Below are positions 7,572 through 15,574 of a stretch of 51,755 bases of DNA, piece after piece. This stretch comes from CAZCWX01 sp964502465 (GTDB lineage: Bacteria; Desulfobacterota; Binatia; Bin18). Location: positions 1 to 51,755 of the forward strand of contig CAZCWX010000438.1 in NCBI GenBank assembly GCA_964502465.1. The letters are read 5' to 3'. How positions within the stretch are numbered: position 1 is the stretch's first letter; every line of letters starts with the position of its first letter. The translations under genes and the position numbers were made by a program. Below the pieces are notes generated by a model. The model was given only the letters and a program-made list of their open reading frames with translations, had not been told where the DNA came from and searched no databases.

Positions 7572-8672
7572 TTAGAACAAAAACCGCCTGGTGCTGACAT
7601 TTAGCGCCAGGCCTAAGGTCATCATGACGGTGAGCAGTGATGACCCCCCGTAACTCAAGAGTGGCAGAGGCACCCCAACGACCGGTAGTATGCCAATGTT
7701 CATGCCAATATTGATCAACAACTGCCAAAAGATGATACTGGCCGCACCAACTGCCAACAGCGAACCGAACCGATCACGCGCCCTCCACGCAATAAGCAGC
7801 AAGCGGGCTAACAGTGCGCCGTAGAGTGCCAGGACGATCACTGCACCGACGAATCCCCATTCTTCTGCCAAGACCGCAAAGACAAAGTCGGTGTGTTTCT
7901 CGGGCAGAAAGTCGAGGCGATTCTGCGTCCCTTGTAAAAACCCCTTGCCCCATAACATACCAGACCCCACCGTGATCTTTGACTGGAGCATATGATATCC
8001 AGACCCCAGTGGATCAAGATCAGGGTGCAAGAATGACGAGATCCGATCTCGCTGATAGGGTTTCATATGTTGCCAGAGGATCGGTAAGATACTGGCCACG
8101 GCCATTGCTGCCAATCCAAGGGTGCGCAACCGGATCCCCGCAGCAAACACCAGGCTTAGAAAAATCAGCCCAAGGATCGTGGCAGTCCCGAGATTGGGCT
8201 CAGCCAACACTAACCCGGCAGGAAGCCCCACGAGCAGGGCCGGATACAGTAATTCGCGTACGCCATAGCCTTGCGGTGGTGCATAATAGTGAAAAAATCG
8301 CGCGAGCACCAACAAGAGGGCGACTTTGGCTAACTCCGAGGGTTGTAAGGAAAAGAACCCAAGATCGATCCAGCGACGTGCTCCACCACCAAACGAACCA
8401 AGAATTGGCACCAGCAGAAGCAAACTCAAAGAAATGCCATAGACTGGATACACCCAACGCTCAAGTCGCCGGTAATCAATAGCAAAAGTCGCAAACATTC
8501 CTATCACCCCTAACGCAGACCAACTCAACTGCCGTATTGCCCAGGGACTGATGCGTTTCTCGACTTGATAGGTCGCACTGTACACTGCCAAAACGCCGAC
8601 GCTCAATAAGGCCAACGTTAACAGCAACAGTATCCAATCAAAATGCGAGATGAGCCTCCTGTCGAACCGCAT
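7572..8672 (-). CDS. rodA: Rod-shape-determining peptidoglycan glycosyltransferase RodA
   Basis: A 366-residue polytopic SEDS protein that polymerises lipid II during cell elongation together with PBP2. I start it at the ATG at 8672, with GAGGG 5 bases upstream, which overlaps the 3' end of mrdA by 35 bp. A longer in-frame extension to 8834 reads as coding shadow of mrdA. Family motifs are GGARRWIDLG near residue 100, SLQPSELAK and the C-terminal LLSYGGSS. The loop after the central helices reads LAEPNLGTA, with Asn at residue 160 where RodA/FtsW usually have a catalytically implicated Asp (PDLGT). It is the last gene of the mre-mrdA-rodA operon. Confidence 0.93.
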   Translation of the reverse strand: MRFDRRLISHFDWILLLLTLALLSVGVLAVYSATYQVEKRISPWAIRQLSWSALGVIGMFATFAIDYRRLERWVYPVYGISLSLLLLVPILGSFGGGARRWIDLGFFSLQPSELAKVALLLVLARFFHYYAPPQGYGVRELLYPALLVGLPAGLVLAEPNLGTATILGLIFLSLVFAAGIRLRTLGLAAMAVASILPILWQHMKPYQRDRISSFLHPDLDPLGSGYHMLQSKITVGSGMLWGKGFLQGTQNRLDFLPEKHTDFVFAVLAEEWGFVGAVIVLALYGALLARLLLIAWRARDRFGSLLAVGAASIIFWQLLINIGMNIGILPVVGVPLPLLSYGGSSLLTVMMTLGLALNVSTRRFLF

Positions 8673-10515
8673 GGCTCCCTCGTTTCTCACCAAGAGTAAT
8701 ATGAAAATAGGCGTCAAGCACTTCGCGTACCACTGGTGCTGCCGCAGCTCCGCCGCCTTGCCCAGCGTGTTCGAGGAGACAGGCAACCGCGACTTCTGGA
8801 GCATCGGTGGGGGCGAAAGCAACAAACCACGCATGGTCTCGGTATTGCCGTGGCATCACGGTCCCTTTCCCCCGCGTTCCCGCAATCACTTGTGACGTCC
8901 CCGTTTTTCCTGCCACCAGGATGTCGGGTAACTGGGCCTTCTTACCGGTTCCCCGGGCACCATTGACCACGTCGAACATACCGTCTCGGACTAACTGTAA
9001 CGTCTGGGGCTTTACTCCAGTCGTGTTCAAGACTTCTGGCAGGTATTCACGAATTGTCTCCCCAACCTCGTTGAGAACCCGTTTGACGACATGGGGACGA
9101 TACACCGTCCCCCCATTGGCAACGGCTGCCGTTGCCATAGCCATCTGCAAGGGAGTTGCCGTAACGTATCCTTGGCCAATGACGACAGAGAGGGTTTCGC
9201 CAGCATACCAGGGAGCCCCCAACAGTTGTTTCTTCCAGGCTGGATCAGGAATGATCCCAGGGGCTTCGTGGTCGAGATCTATGCCAGAAAGACGTCCAAG
9301 TCCGAACTGTCTGGCATATTCGGCGATTGCGTGAATCCCCAGTCTTTGCCCAACTTGATAGAAATAAACGTCGCAGGACTGCGCAATCGCTTGCCGTAAA
9401 TCCACACTGCCATGTCCCCCTCTCTTCCAACAACGAAACACCCGACCACCAAATGGTAATCCACCGCCACAAAAGAAGCGTGTAGCAGGGGCAACCACCC
9501 CTTTTTCTAAAGCTGCCGTAGCCATAATGATCTTAAAAGTGGACCCGGGTGGGTACTGCCCCTGTACGGCTCTGTTGTTCAGCGGGCGCAGGGGATCTTC
9601 AATAAGACTGCGCCATTCTCCAGCCTTGATCCCCCGCGCGAACAGGTTTGGATTAAATCCGGGACGGCTAACCATCGCCAGGACCTCCCCTGTTCGGACA
9701 TCAAGGACAACAATGGCTCCTTCTTTCCCGTCTAAGATCTCTTCGGTTTTTTGCTGGAGGTCGAGATCGATGGAGAGGACTAAGCTCTTGCCAGCCCGTG
9801 CTTCCACCTCTCCGAGCACTCGCAGCCGCTTGCCGAGCGCATCGACCTCAATTTGCTGTCCTCCCCCTTTGCCCCGCAAATCAGCTTCCAATCGTTTCTC
9901 TATGCCAAATTTACCGATGAGATCACCCATGCGATACCCGGAGAGACTGGCCAGCTCACGCGGACTGACCTCGCCAACATACCCCAACAGGTGAGCCGCT
10001 AATTCCTCAGCCGGATAGTAGCGTTTGGTACTCACTTCGACGTTCACGCCAGGAATATCGAATTGGTGCGACTCTACCGCTGCTAACGTCGCCCAGGTCA
10101 CATCTCTGGCAATCACCACGCCCTCGTATGGCGGCCTCCGAGGGTCGCGTGGCAGTACTCCAGTGGTAAAAGCCACATTCTCAACTACGTAGCGGGACAG
10201 CGCGGCAAGGGTGACATTGACATCGGGTGTGTCCTCGGGAACGAGCACGACATTAAATGAGGGGCGATTATCAACCAATACGCGCCCTTGCCGATCGTAG
10301 ATCACTCCCCGCAGGGGCGGGGTCCGTTTGAGGCGAAGTCGGTTATTCTCCGATAGTGAACGAAAATTTTCGCCTTCGACAATTTGCAGTTGCCACAGGC
10401 GCAAAGACAGAAAGCACAAGGTCAGAAGGATCAAACAGCCGACGAGACCAAGCCGAGCATGATGAGGAGGCTGCGCGTCGTGCGGGTCAAGAACGAGGCG
10501 CGGTGATTCTCGCAT
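8638..10515 (-). CDS. mrdA: Penicillin-binding protein 2 (peptidoglycan transpeptidase)
   Basis: A 625-residue class B PBP. A short cytoplasmic tail and one membrane helix (about residues 22-40) are followed by the dimerisation/pedestal domain (LRGVIYDRQGRVL) and the transpeptidase domain. Active-site motifs are S325-x-x-K328 in GSTFK, S380-C-D382, and K537-T-G-T. The SxD variant of the second motif is normal for PBP2. C349, C362, H368 and C381 occupy positions resembling the zinc site described for E. coli PBP2. It cross-links glycan made by RodA during lateral growth. It overlaps rodA and abuts mreD. Confidence 0.96.
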   Translation of the reverse strand: MRESPRLVLDPHDAQPPHHARLGLVGCLILLTLCFLSLRLWQLQIVEGENFRSLSENNRLRLKRTPPLRGVIYDRQGRVLVDNRPSFNVVLVPEDTPDVNVTLAALSRYVVENVAFTTGVLPRDPRRPPYEGVVIARDVTWATLAAVESHQFDIPGVNVEVSTKRYYPAEELAAHLLGYVGEVSPRELASLSGYRMGDLIGKFGIEKRLEADLRGKGGGQQIEVDALGKRLRVLGEVEARAGKSLVLSIDLDLQQKTEEILDGKEGAIVVLDVRTGEVLAMVSRPGFNPNLFARGIKAGEWRSLIEDPLRPLNNRAVQGQYPPGSTFKIIMATAALEKGVVAPATRFFCGGGLPFGGRVFRCWKRGGHGSVDLRQAIAQSCDVYFYQVGQRLGIHAIAEYARQFGLGRLSGIDLDHEAPGIIPDPAWKKQLLGAPWYAGETLSVVIGQGYVTATPLQMAMATAAVANGGTVYRPHVVKRVLNEVGETIREYLPEVLNTTGVKPQTLQLVRDGMFDVVNGARGTGKKAQLPDILVAGKTGTSQVIAGTRGKGTVMPRQYRDHAWFVAFAPTDAPEVAVACLLEHAGQGGGAAAAPVVREVLDAYFHITLGEKRGSHAVRQEAHLAF

Positions 10516-11031
10516 TTACGTCCTGTAGCTCAATTGTTCTCCACGGTAGAGTGCAGTAAACACTACCGGTGTGAGTAGTATCGCCACTGTTGCATCCCAC
10601 ATGACATACTGGGCAACGATAGGCCGCAACAGCATCGCAAGTTCGCCAAATTCGCCAAGACAGACAAATGTACCGGTTTTAATCACTACCGCAACGAGCA
10701 CCATAAACACAACCGAAAAGGGATTATTCAACCACAAGCACCGGGCAGTGGCCGCAACCACCGCAAAGACAAGACTCATGGCGAAGGCGTTCATTCCGAC
10801 TGGCGCCCCTGAACACGCATCCAATCCATAGCCCAGGAAAAAGGCCCCAGCCGCACCTCCCATCGAGCGGTGATAGATACCTAAATAGACGCAAAAGATC
10901 AAAAGAAAATCAGGAATCCAGGGGAGACGATGCAAAATAGTGGTCTGCAACAACACGGCGCCGATACCACAGAGCACTAACAGCCCCACCGCATATTTAC
11001 TTTTTTCGCCGGCGACGTCACCCTCCTGCAC
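10516..11031 (-). CDS. mreD: Rod-shape-determining membrane protein MreD
   Basis: About 171 residues with five or six hydrophobic helices, in the right place between mreC and mrdA. The first helix begins around KYAVGLLVLCGIGAVLL, and the family segment PDFLLIFCVYLGI follows. The start is uncertain: I use the GTG at 11031, which overlaps mreC by 14 bp, because an ATG at 11085 would overlap mreC by 68 bp and add a non-hydrophobic tail. AGGAGGG lies inside the first codons of this choice, so a later, non-canonical start is also possible. MreD helps to anchor the elongasome. Confidence 0.85.
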   Translation of the reverse strand: MQEGDVAGEKSKYAVGLLVLCGIGAVLLQTTILHRLPWIPDFLLIFCVYLGIYHRSMGGAAGAFFLGYGLDACSGAPVGMNAFAMSLVFAVVAATARCLWLNNPFSVVFMVLVAVVIKTGTFVCLGEFGELAMLLRPIVAQYVMWDATVAILLTPVVFTALYRGEQLSYRT

Positions 11032-11851
11032 GGACCAGGGTGGGTGCGACCACCAACACTTCTTCCACTTTGGCGAGTTCGGCACTGAGCTTGACCTCCA
11101 CGTCTTGGAACATCCGGCTATCTTTTGTCCCTACCCACGTTACTGTCCCAATAGGTTGCCCCTTAGGGAATGTACCGTCGAGGCCAGAGGTAATGACCGT
11201 ATCCCCCACAGCAACCTCGTCTCCACGTTGGATGTACTTCAGCACACAATCACCGTCAATAGTTCCAGCCGCAATGCCCCGTACTCGTGTCCGCTGAACC
11301 AGGGCATCAACTCCACTGTTCGGATCTGAAATGAGCAGAACCCGTGCAGCATGGGCGCTCACAGACACGACCTGGCCAACAACCCCTTCAGGCGCGAGCA
11401 CCGCCATGCCTTTGGCAACGCCATGACGCTCTCCTTTGTCTAACACAACGGTATGCACCCAGGCAGTCGGGTTGCGGCCAACCACGCGAGCAGCGATTAC
11501 CTCCTGACCAACTTCATCGCGCAACGCCAGCAACTTCTCAAGCCTGCGGTTTGTCAGGTCAAGCTCGGCGACACGCTGCGAAATCCTTTCTAACTCGTCC
11601 AGCTTCCTACGCAGTTCCTGATTTTCCTCTTCAAGGGTCCACAGCGTAAGATACCGGTCCCACAACCGACCCACTCCTTGACTCAAGACTGTCACCCCAA
11701 GTTGGAGGGGATGCATGACCTCTAACAACAGCACTCCCACCGGGTCAACACTATACGGCACCCGCAGATTAACTGTGGCAAGAAGCAAAGAGGCCGTCAG
11801 GAAAAATCCACAGGAGAGCACAACTCGGTATCTGTGGAGAAAGCCGTGCAT
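11018..11851 (-). CDS. mreC: Rod-shape-determining protein MreC
   Basis: 277 residues: one N-terminal membrane helix (about 10-27), a coiled coil (about 70-105, EEENQELRRKLDELERI onward) and the periplasmic beta-rich domains typical of MreC. The conserved segment VVGQVVSVSAHAARVLLISD and GTVTWV near the C-terminus are visible. It links cytoplasmic MreB filaments to PBP2. It lies 26 bp downstream of mreB and overlaps mreD. Confidence 0.94.
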   Translation of the reverse strand: MHGFLHRYRVVLSCGFFLTASLLLATVNLRVPYSVDPVGVLLLEVMHPLQLGVTVLSQGVGRLWDRYLTLWTLEEENQELRRKLDELERISQRVAELDLTNRRLEKLLALRDEVGQEVIAARVVGRNPTAWVHTVVLDKGERHGVAKGMAVLAPEGVVGQVVSVSAHAARVLLISDPNSGVDALVQRTRVRGIAAGTIDGDCVLKYIQRGDEVAVGDTVITSGLDGTFPKGQPIGTVTWVGTKDSRMFQDVEVKLSAELAKVEEVLVVAPTLVRAGG

Positions 11852-11877
11852 GAGTCCTCACTCAGATAGTGGTTATA

Positions 11878-12912
11878 TTACTGTATCGCCACTTCTCTGA
11901 GAAGGGAAAGCTCATCGAGTGCTTTTCCCGCCCCCATCACAACCGCGGTCAATGGGTCGTCCGCTACCACCACAGGCAGGCCGGTCTCCTCTCGTAAGAG
12001 GACATCTAAGTTCCGCAAGAGTGCACCGCCCCCAGCGAGCACGATCCCCTTATCGACAATGTCCGAGGCTAACTCTGGAGGAGTGCGCTCTAAGGCCACG
12101 CGGACAGCCTCGACAATCTGGTTAATCGACTCTAAGAGCGAATCGCGGATTTCTTCATCCGTCAATTCGACGGTCTTTGGCACCCCGGCGAGCAGATCCC
12201 GTCCTTTGATCTCCATAGTCTGAATCTCTTCTGTAGGGTATGCCGAGCCTATGGTAATCTTGATAAGCTCAGCCGTGCGCTCTCCTATCAAGAGATTATA
12301 TTTGCGTTTGATGTACTGAATGATCGCCTCGTCCATCTTGTCTCCCCCCACCCGTATTGAACGCGAAAAGACCACCCCAGCAAGCGAAATGACCGCCACT
12401 TCAGTCGTGCCGCCACCAATATCGACGATCATATTGCCAACCGGCTCGGTTACTGGTAGACCAGCACCAATGGCAGCCGCCATCGGTTCCTCCATCAAGT
12501 ATACCTCACGGGCACCAGCAGACTCTGCCGACTCTTTAACCGCACGCTTTTCTACTTCTGTAATACCGTTCGGAACGCAAATAACAATACGCGGACGCAC
12601 CAAGGCTCGACGGTTGTGAACTTTTTGAATAAAATAGCGAAGCATGGCCTCTGTCGTCTCAAAGTCAGCAATAACCCCGTCCTTGAGGGGCCGAATTGCA
12701 ACAATGTTTCCAGGAGTGCGGCCTAACATCCGCTTCGCCTCAAGTCCCACGGCCAGCACACGCCTGGCCCCTCGGGGGTCCTTTTGCACGGCGACGACAG
12801 AGGATTCATTACAGACAATCCCCTGACCCTTCACATAAATCAGGGTATTTGCAGTGCCAAGATCAATCGCCAAGTCATCAGACAGTAACCCCCACAACGA
12901 ACTGAACGCCAT
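11878..12912 (-). CDS. mreB: Cell-shape actin homologue MreB
   Basis: 344 residues, normal length. Actin-fold nucleotide motifs are clear: phosphate 1 (AIDLGTANTLIYVKG, near residue 15), phosphate 2 (VDIGGGTTEVAVIS) and the adenosine loop (VLAGGGALLRNLD). The segment LMEEPMAAAIGAG is diagnostic of MreB. It polymerises under the inner membrane and positions the elongasome. First gene of the operon mreB-mreC-mreD-mrdA-rodA. A consensus -10 (12960-12965) lies about 48 bp upstream on the same strand. Confidence 0.98.
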   Translation of the reverse strand: MAFSSLWGLLSDDLAIDLGTANTLIYVKGQGIVCNESSVVAVQKDPRGARRVLAVGLEAKRMLGRTPGNIVAIRPLKDGVIADFETTEAMLRYFIQKVHNRRALVRPRIVICVPNGITEVEKRAVKESAESAGAREVYLMEEPMAAAIGAGLPVTEPVGNMIVDIGGGTTEVAVISLAGVVFSRSIRVGGDKMDEAIIQYIKRKYNLLIGERTAELIKITIGSAYPTEEIQTMEIKGRDLLAGVPKTVELTDEEIRDSLLESINQIVEAVRVALERTPPELASDIVDKGIVLAGGGALLRNLDVLLREETGLPVVVADDPLTAVVMGAGKALDELSLLREVAIQ

Positions 12913-12959
12913 GTTTTTATTTCCTTAGCCTTAGCCTCTGCAAAAGACCAACAAAACGA

Positions 12960-12965
12960 ATTATA
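12960..12965 (-). promoter_or_regulatory. Candidate -10 box (TATAAT) for mreB, flanked by two 11-bp direct repeats
   Basis: The minus strand carries a perfect TATAAT. No good -35 hexamer is seen 16-18 bp upstream. Two exact direct copies of AACAAAACGAA lie at 12950-12960 and 12974-12984, adjoining and just upstream of the box, starting 24 bp apart. They could bind a regulator that substitutes for a -35 contact. Placed by sequence alone. Confidence 0.4.
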
Positions 12966-13079
12966 TAGTAGCTAACAAAACGAAGTTTTTAGCAGAAACA
13001 CAAAAACAGGGCAAGACGGAGCTAGAGAAGGGGTTTCCTTATTTTCAGGACAAAGATTTAAGAGCGGAGGATTAAACTA

Positions 13080-14999
13080 ATGCTTGAATTTATGCGTAAA
13101 CGGGCACGATCTGGCATCATCAAGGTCATTTTTCTCATTATTATTCTGGTCTTCATCTTCTGGGGGTTTGGTGGGTCCCCGGAAGGAAACCGCCCGGATA
13201 TCGTGGCGAATGTGAATGGGCAGATCATTTCAGAAAAAGAATTTCGTCGTGCGTACGAAAATGTCAAATCCGCCTATCGGGAAGCGTACAAAGACCGTTT
13301 TACTCCGGAACTTTTGCAGATGCTGAATTTAAAAGAACAGACCCTTGAGCAACTGATCGATGCGACCTTGCTCGAGAAAGAAGCGCAACGACTGGGTTTT
13401 CTCGTCGATGATGAGGAGGTACGACAGGCAATCGCAGCAATGCCGGCGTTTCAGGTCGATGGCCACTTCCAGCAGGAGCAATACCTCCTCGTCCTCCGCT
13501 ATCTCCGCATTCCCCCCAGCGAATTCGAAGCAGGCCAGCGCACCCAAATTTTCAATAAAAAACTGGAACGCCTCATCACCGATACGATACAAGTCACTGA
13601 CGCGGAGATTGAGGATCTTTTTCGCCTCCAGCAAGAACAGGTCAATCTGGCCTTTGTGAAAGTCGCGTCAGCTGACTTGATTGCGCAGGTCGTTGTCACT
13701 CCCGCCGAGACAGAGAATTATTATAACACTCACCGTGAGTCTTTTCGCCAACCGGAACGGGTTTCTTTCACGTACGTCGCATATCCAGCAATCGACTTCG
13801 AAGCCCACGTATCGCTTGCGCCCGAGGAGATAGAGGAATTCTACACCCAGCATGTTGCGGATCGATTTACCACCCCCGCACGGGTGCGCGCCCGTCATAT
13901 TTTGTTTTCTTTACCCGCAGACGCTTCCAGCGACGAACAAGAAAAGACGCGTGCGACAGCGTCAGCAATCCTGGCCCGCGCCAAAGCAGGAGAGGACTTC
14001 GTCATGCTGGCAAAGACGTACTCTCAGGATACCGGCACCGCGGAACAAGGCGGGGATTTAGGGTTTTTCAGCCGTGGCCGCATGGTCAAACCCTTTGAAG
14101 AGGCAGCCTTTAGTCTCCCGATTGGCGAGGTCAGTGAATTAGTGGAGACGCCCTTCGGGATCCACATCATCAAGGTGGAAGCCGTAGAGGAAGAACGGGT
14201 GCGGACGCTGGCGGAAGTGCAAGACGAGATTCGCCAGGAACTCATCCGCACCCGTGCCCGCACACGAGCCCGGGAGCAGGCAGAAGAGGATCGGATCAAA
14301 GTGCAAAAGAGCACTCCGCTCACCGAAGTGGCACAAGCGGGTGGCCGTACCGTAGTAGAGGCTCCCCTTGTCGCCCGTGAGGAAACCATACCAGAGCTGG
14401 GACATCAACCAGCGTTCATTGAAGCGGCACTCGCCCTCTCCCCACAAGCCGTGAGTGAGCCGCTGGCAATCCAGGATACCTGGTATCTCCTCTCTCCACG
14501 CGAGAAGGCCCCCTCCACCATTCCAGATTTCATTGCTGTTACTGAAGAAGCAGAGAAACGCTATATCAGTGAAAAAGCCGAACACCTCGCAAAGGAAAAA
14601 GCCGAGGCCTTTCTGACCCACATCAAAGAGACGAAAGATGTGGTTGCGGTGGCTGCCCAGGAAGGGCTGACCGCAGAGGAGACCGGTCCTTTTAACCGAC
14701 AAGGAAGTTACATTCCCAAAATAGGGAGCTTACCCGAGTTGAAAAAGGTAGCGTTTCGTCTGACCCCCGAGAGCCCCATTGCCCCCGAAGTGTACGTGTG
14801 GGGAGGCAATGCCTTCGTTGCCATGCTGAAAGAACAGATTCCGCCGAATCCCTTGGATCTAGCAAAGCAGAAAGAAACCTTGCGCGAAGACCTGCTGAGA
14901 CGGAAACAAGCAATGGCAATGCAGGAGTTGGTTCGTTATTTGAAGAAACGTGCCACCATCGCCTACAATCAAGAGACCCTACTAAGAATAGTAGAATAG
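13080..14999 (+). CDS. ppiD: Membrane-anchored periplasmic peptidyl-prolyl isomerase/chaperone, PpiD-like
   Basis: 639 residues, close to PpiD length. A short cytoplasmic N-terminus and one membrane helix (about 13-30, IIKVIFLIIILVFIFWGFGG) lead to a SurA-type N-terminal chaperone domain (ISEKEFRRAYENV). A parvulin domain is centred near residues 270-360 (ARHILFSLP, GGDLGFFSRGRMVKPFEEAAF and FGIHIIKVE), followed by a long helical C-terminal part. The role is folding of outer-membrane and secreted proteins at the inner membrane. GGAGG lies 8 bases upstream of the ATG. It is divergent from mreB and followed 69 bp later by the selenoperoxiredoxin. Confidence 0.9.
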   Translation: MLEFMRKRARSGIIKVIFLIIILVFIFWGFGGSPEGNRPDIVANVNGQIISEKEFRRAYENVKSAYREAYKDRFTPELLQMLNLKEQTLEQLIDATLLEKEAQRLGFLVDDEEVRQAIAAMPAFQVDGHFQQEQYLLVLRYLRIPPSEFEAGQRTQIFNKKLERLITDTIQVTDAEIEDLFRLQQEQVNLAFVKVASADLIAQVVVTPAETENYYNTHRESFRQPERVSFTYVAYPAIDFEAHVSLAPEEIEEFYTQHVADRFTTPARVRARHILFSLPADASSDEQEKTRATASAILARAKAGEDFVMLAKTYSQDTGTAEQGGDLGFFSRGRMVKPFEEAAFSLPIGEVSELVETPFGIHIIKVEAVEEERVRTLAEVQDEIRQELIRTRARTRAREQAEEDRIKVQKSTPLTEVAQAGGRTVVEAPLVAREETIPELGHQPAFIEAALALSPQAVSEPLAIQDTWYLLSPREKAPSTIPDFIAVTEEAEKRYISEKAEHLAKEKAEAFLTHIKETKDVVAVAAQEGLTAEETGPFNRQGSYIPKIGSLPELKKVAFRLTPESPIAPEVYVWGGNAFVAMLKEQIPPNPLDLAKQKETLREDLLRRKQAMAMQELVRYLKKRATIAYNQETLLRIVE

Positions 15000-15068
15000 G
15001 GCAGAGACTCGCATCAGAGGGTAGCCCCCGTAGGTCGGTACAGAATCGTAGGAGAGGAGGAAATCACG

Positions 15069-15512
15069 ATGCTGAAAGCTGGTGACGTAGCCCCTGATTT
15101 TACTGTGTTCACTCACGAAGGAACAGCACTTACCCTGTCGAGCTTGAGAGGAAAAAAAGTGGTGTTGTGGTTCTATCCGAAAGCTGACACCCCAGGCTGA
15201 ACGACCGAAGGTCGTGGGTTCCGCGACCAGATTGCCGATTTTCGCGCGCAGAATGTAGAAATCTTAGGAGCAAGTTTCGATACCGTTGCAGAGAATGCCG
15301 CGTTTGCACAGAAGTTCAACTTTCCTTTCCTGCTCCTGTGCGATACGAGCCGCGCCGTAGGGCTGGTCTACGGTGCCTGCGACGACGTCAAGGCGAGCTA
15401 TGCGAAACGCATCAGCTATCTCATTGATGAGCACGGCAAGATTCTTAAAGCCTATGACGCAGTCAGCCCGCGGAGTCATCCAGCCGAGGTGCTCGCCGAC
15501 CTGATTGCATAA
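15069..15512 (+). CDS. Selenocysteine-containing peroxiredoxin, Bcp/AhpC-TSA type (TGA decoded as Sec)
   Basis: A 147-codon frame interrupted only by TGA at codon 44 (15198-15200). Translating through it gives a complete Bcp-like peroxiredoxin: N-terminal GDVAPDF, VVLWFYPKADTPG-U-TTEG, then GFRDQ, a middle DTVAENAAFAQKF and C-terminal ISYLIDEHGKI. The TGA falls exactly at the peroxidatic Cys of the TPGC motif. The resolving Cys five residues later (typical of E. coli Bcp) is Arg49; C91 and C104 are the only cysteines. Selenocysteine peroxiredoxins with TPGU are known in anaerobes and deltaproteobacteria, and a SECIS-like hairpin follows at once. The ATG has AGGAGG upstream. A nonsense pseudogene is unlikely because both halves are intact. 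The enzyme should reduce peroxides using thiol donors. No selA/selB/selC is in view. Confidence 0.88.
15210..15228 (+). promoter_or_regulatory. Bacterial SECIS-like hairpin downstream of the Sec TGA
   Basis: GGTCGTGG (15210-15217), loop GTT (15218-15220) and CCGCGACC (15221-15228) form an 8-bp stem with one G-U wobble. The loop begins 17 nt after the TGA and its first base is G. Both agree with the known bacterial SECIS rule of a small apical loop 16-37 nt after UGA with G in the first two loop positions. It lies within the coding region, as bacterial SECIS elements do, and would bind SelB. Confidence 0.7.
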
Positions 15513-15525
15513 AGTCCCGAACCCG

Positions 15526-15549
15526 GAGGGCGCACCTACTTTCGCCCTC
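15526..15549. terminator. Hairpin between convergent selenoperoxiredoxin and larC-like genes
   Basis: GAGGGCG (15526-15532) and CGCCCTC (15543-15549) form a perfect 7-bp stem with a 10-nt loop in the 62-bp gap between two converging genes. TTTT follows about 13 bases later, so an intrinsic or bidirectional terminator is plausible but not typical. Confidence 0.4.
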
Positions 15550-15574
15550 TCCGCTGTCGCGTTTTGACAGAGGG

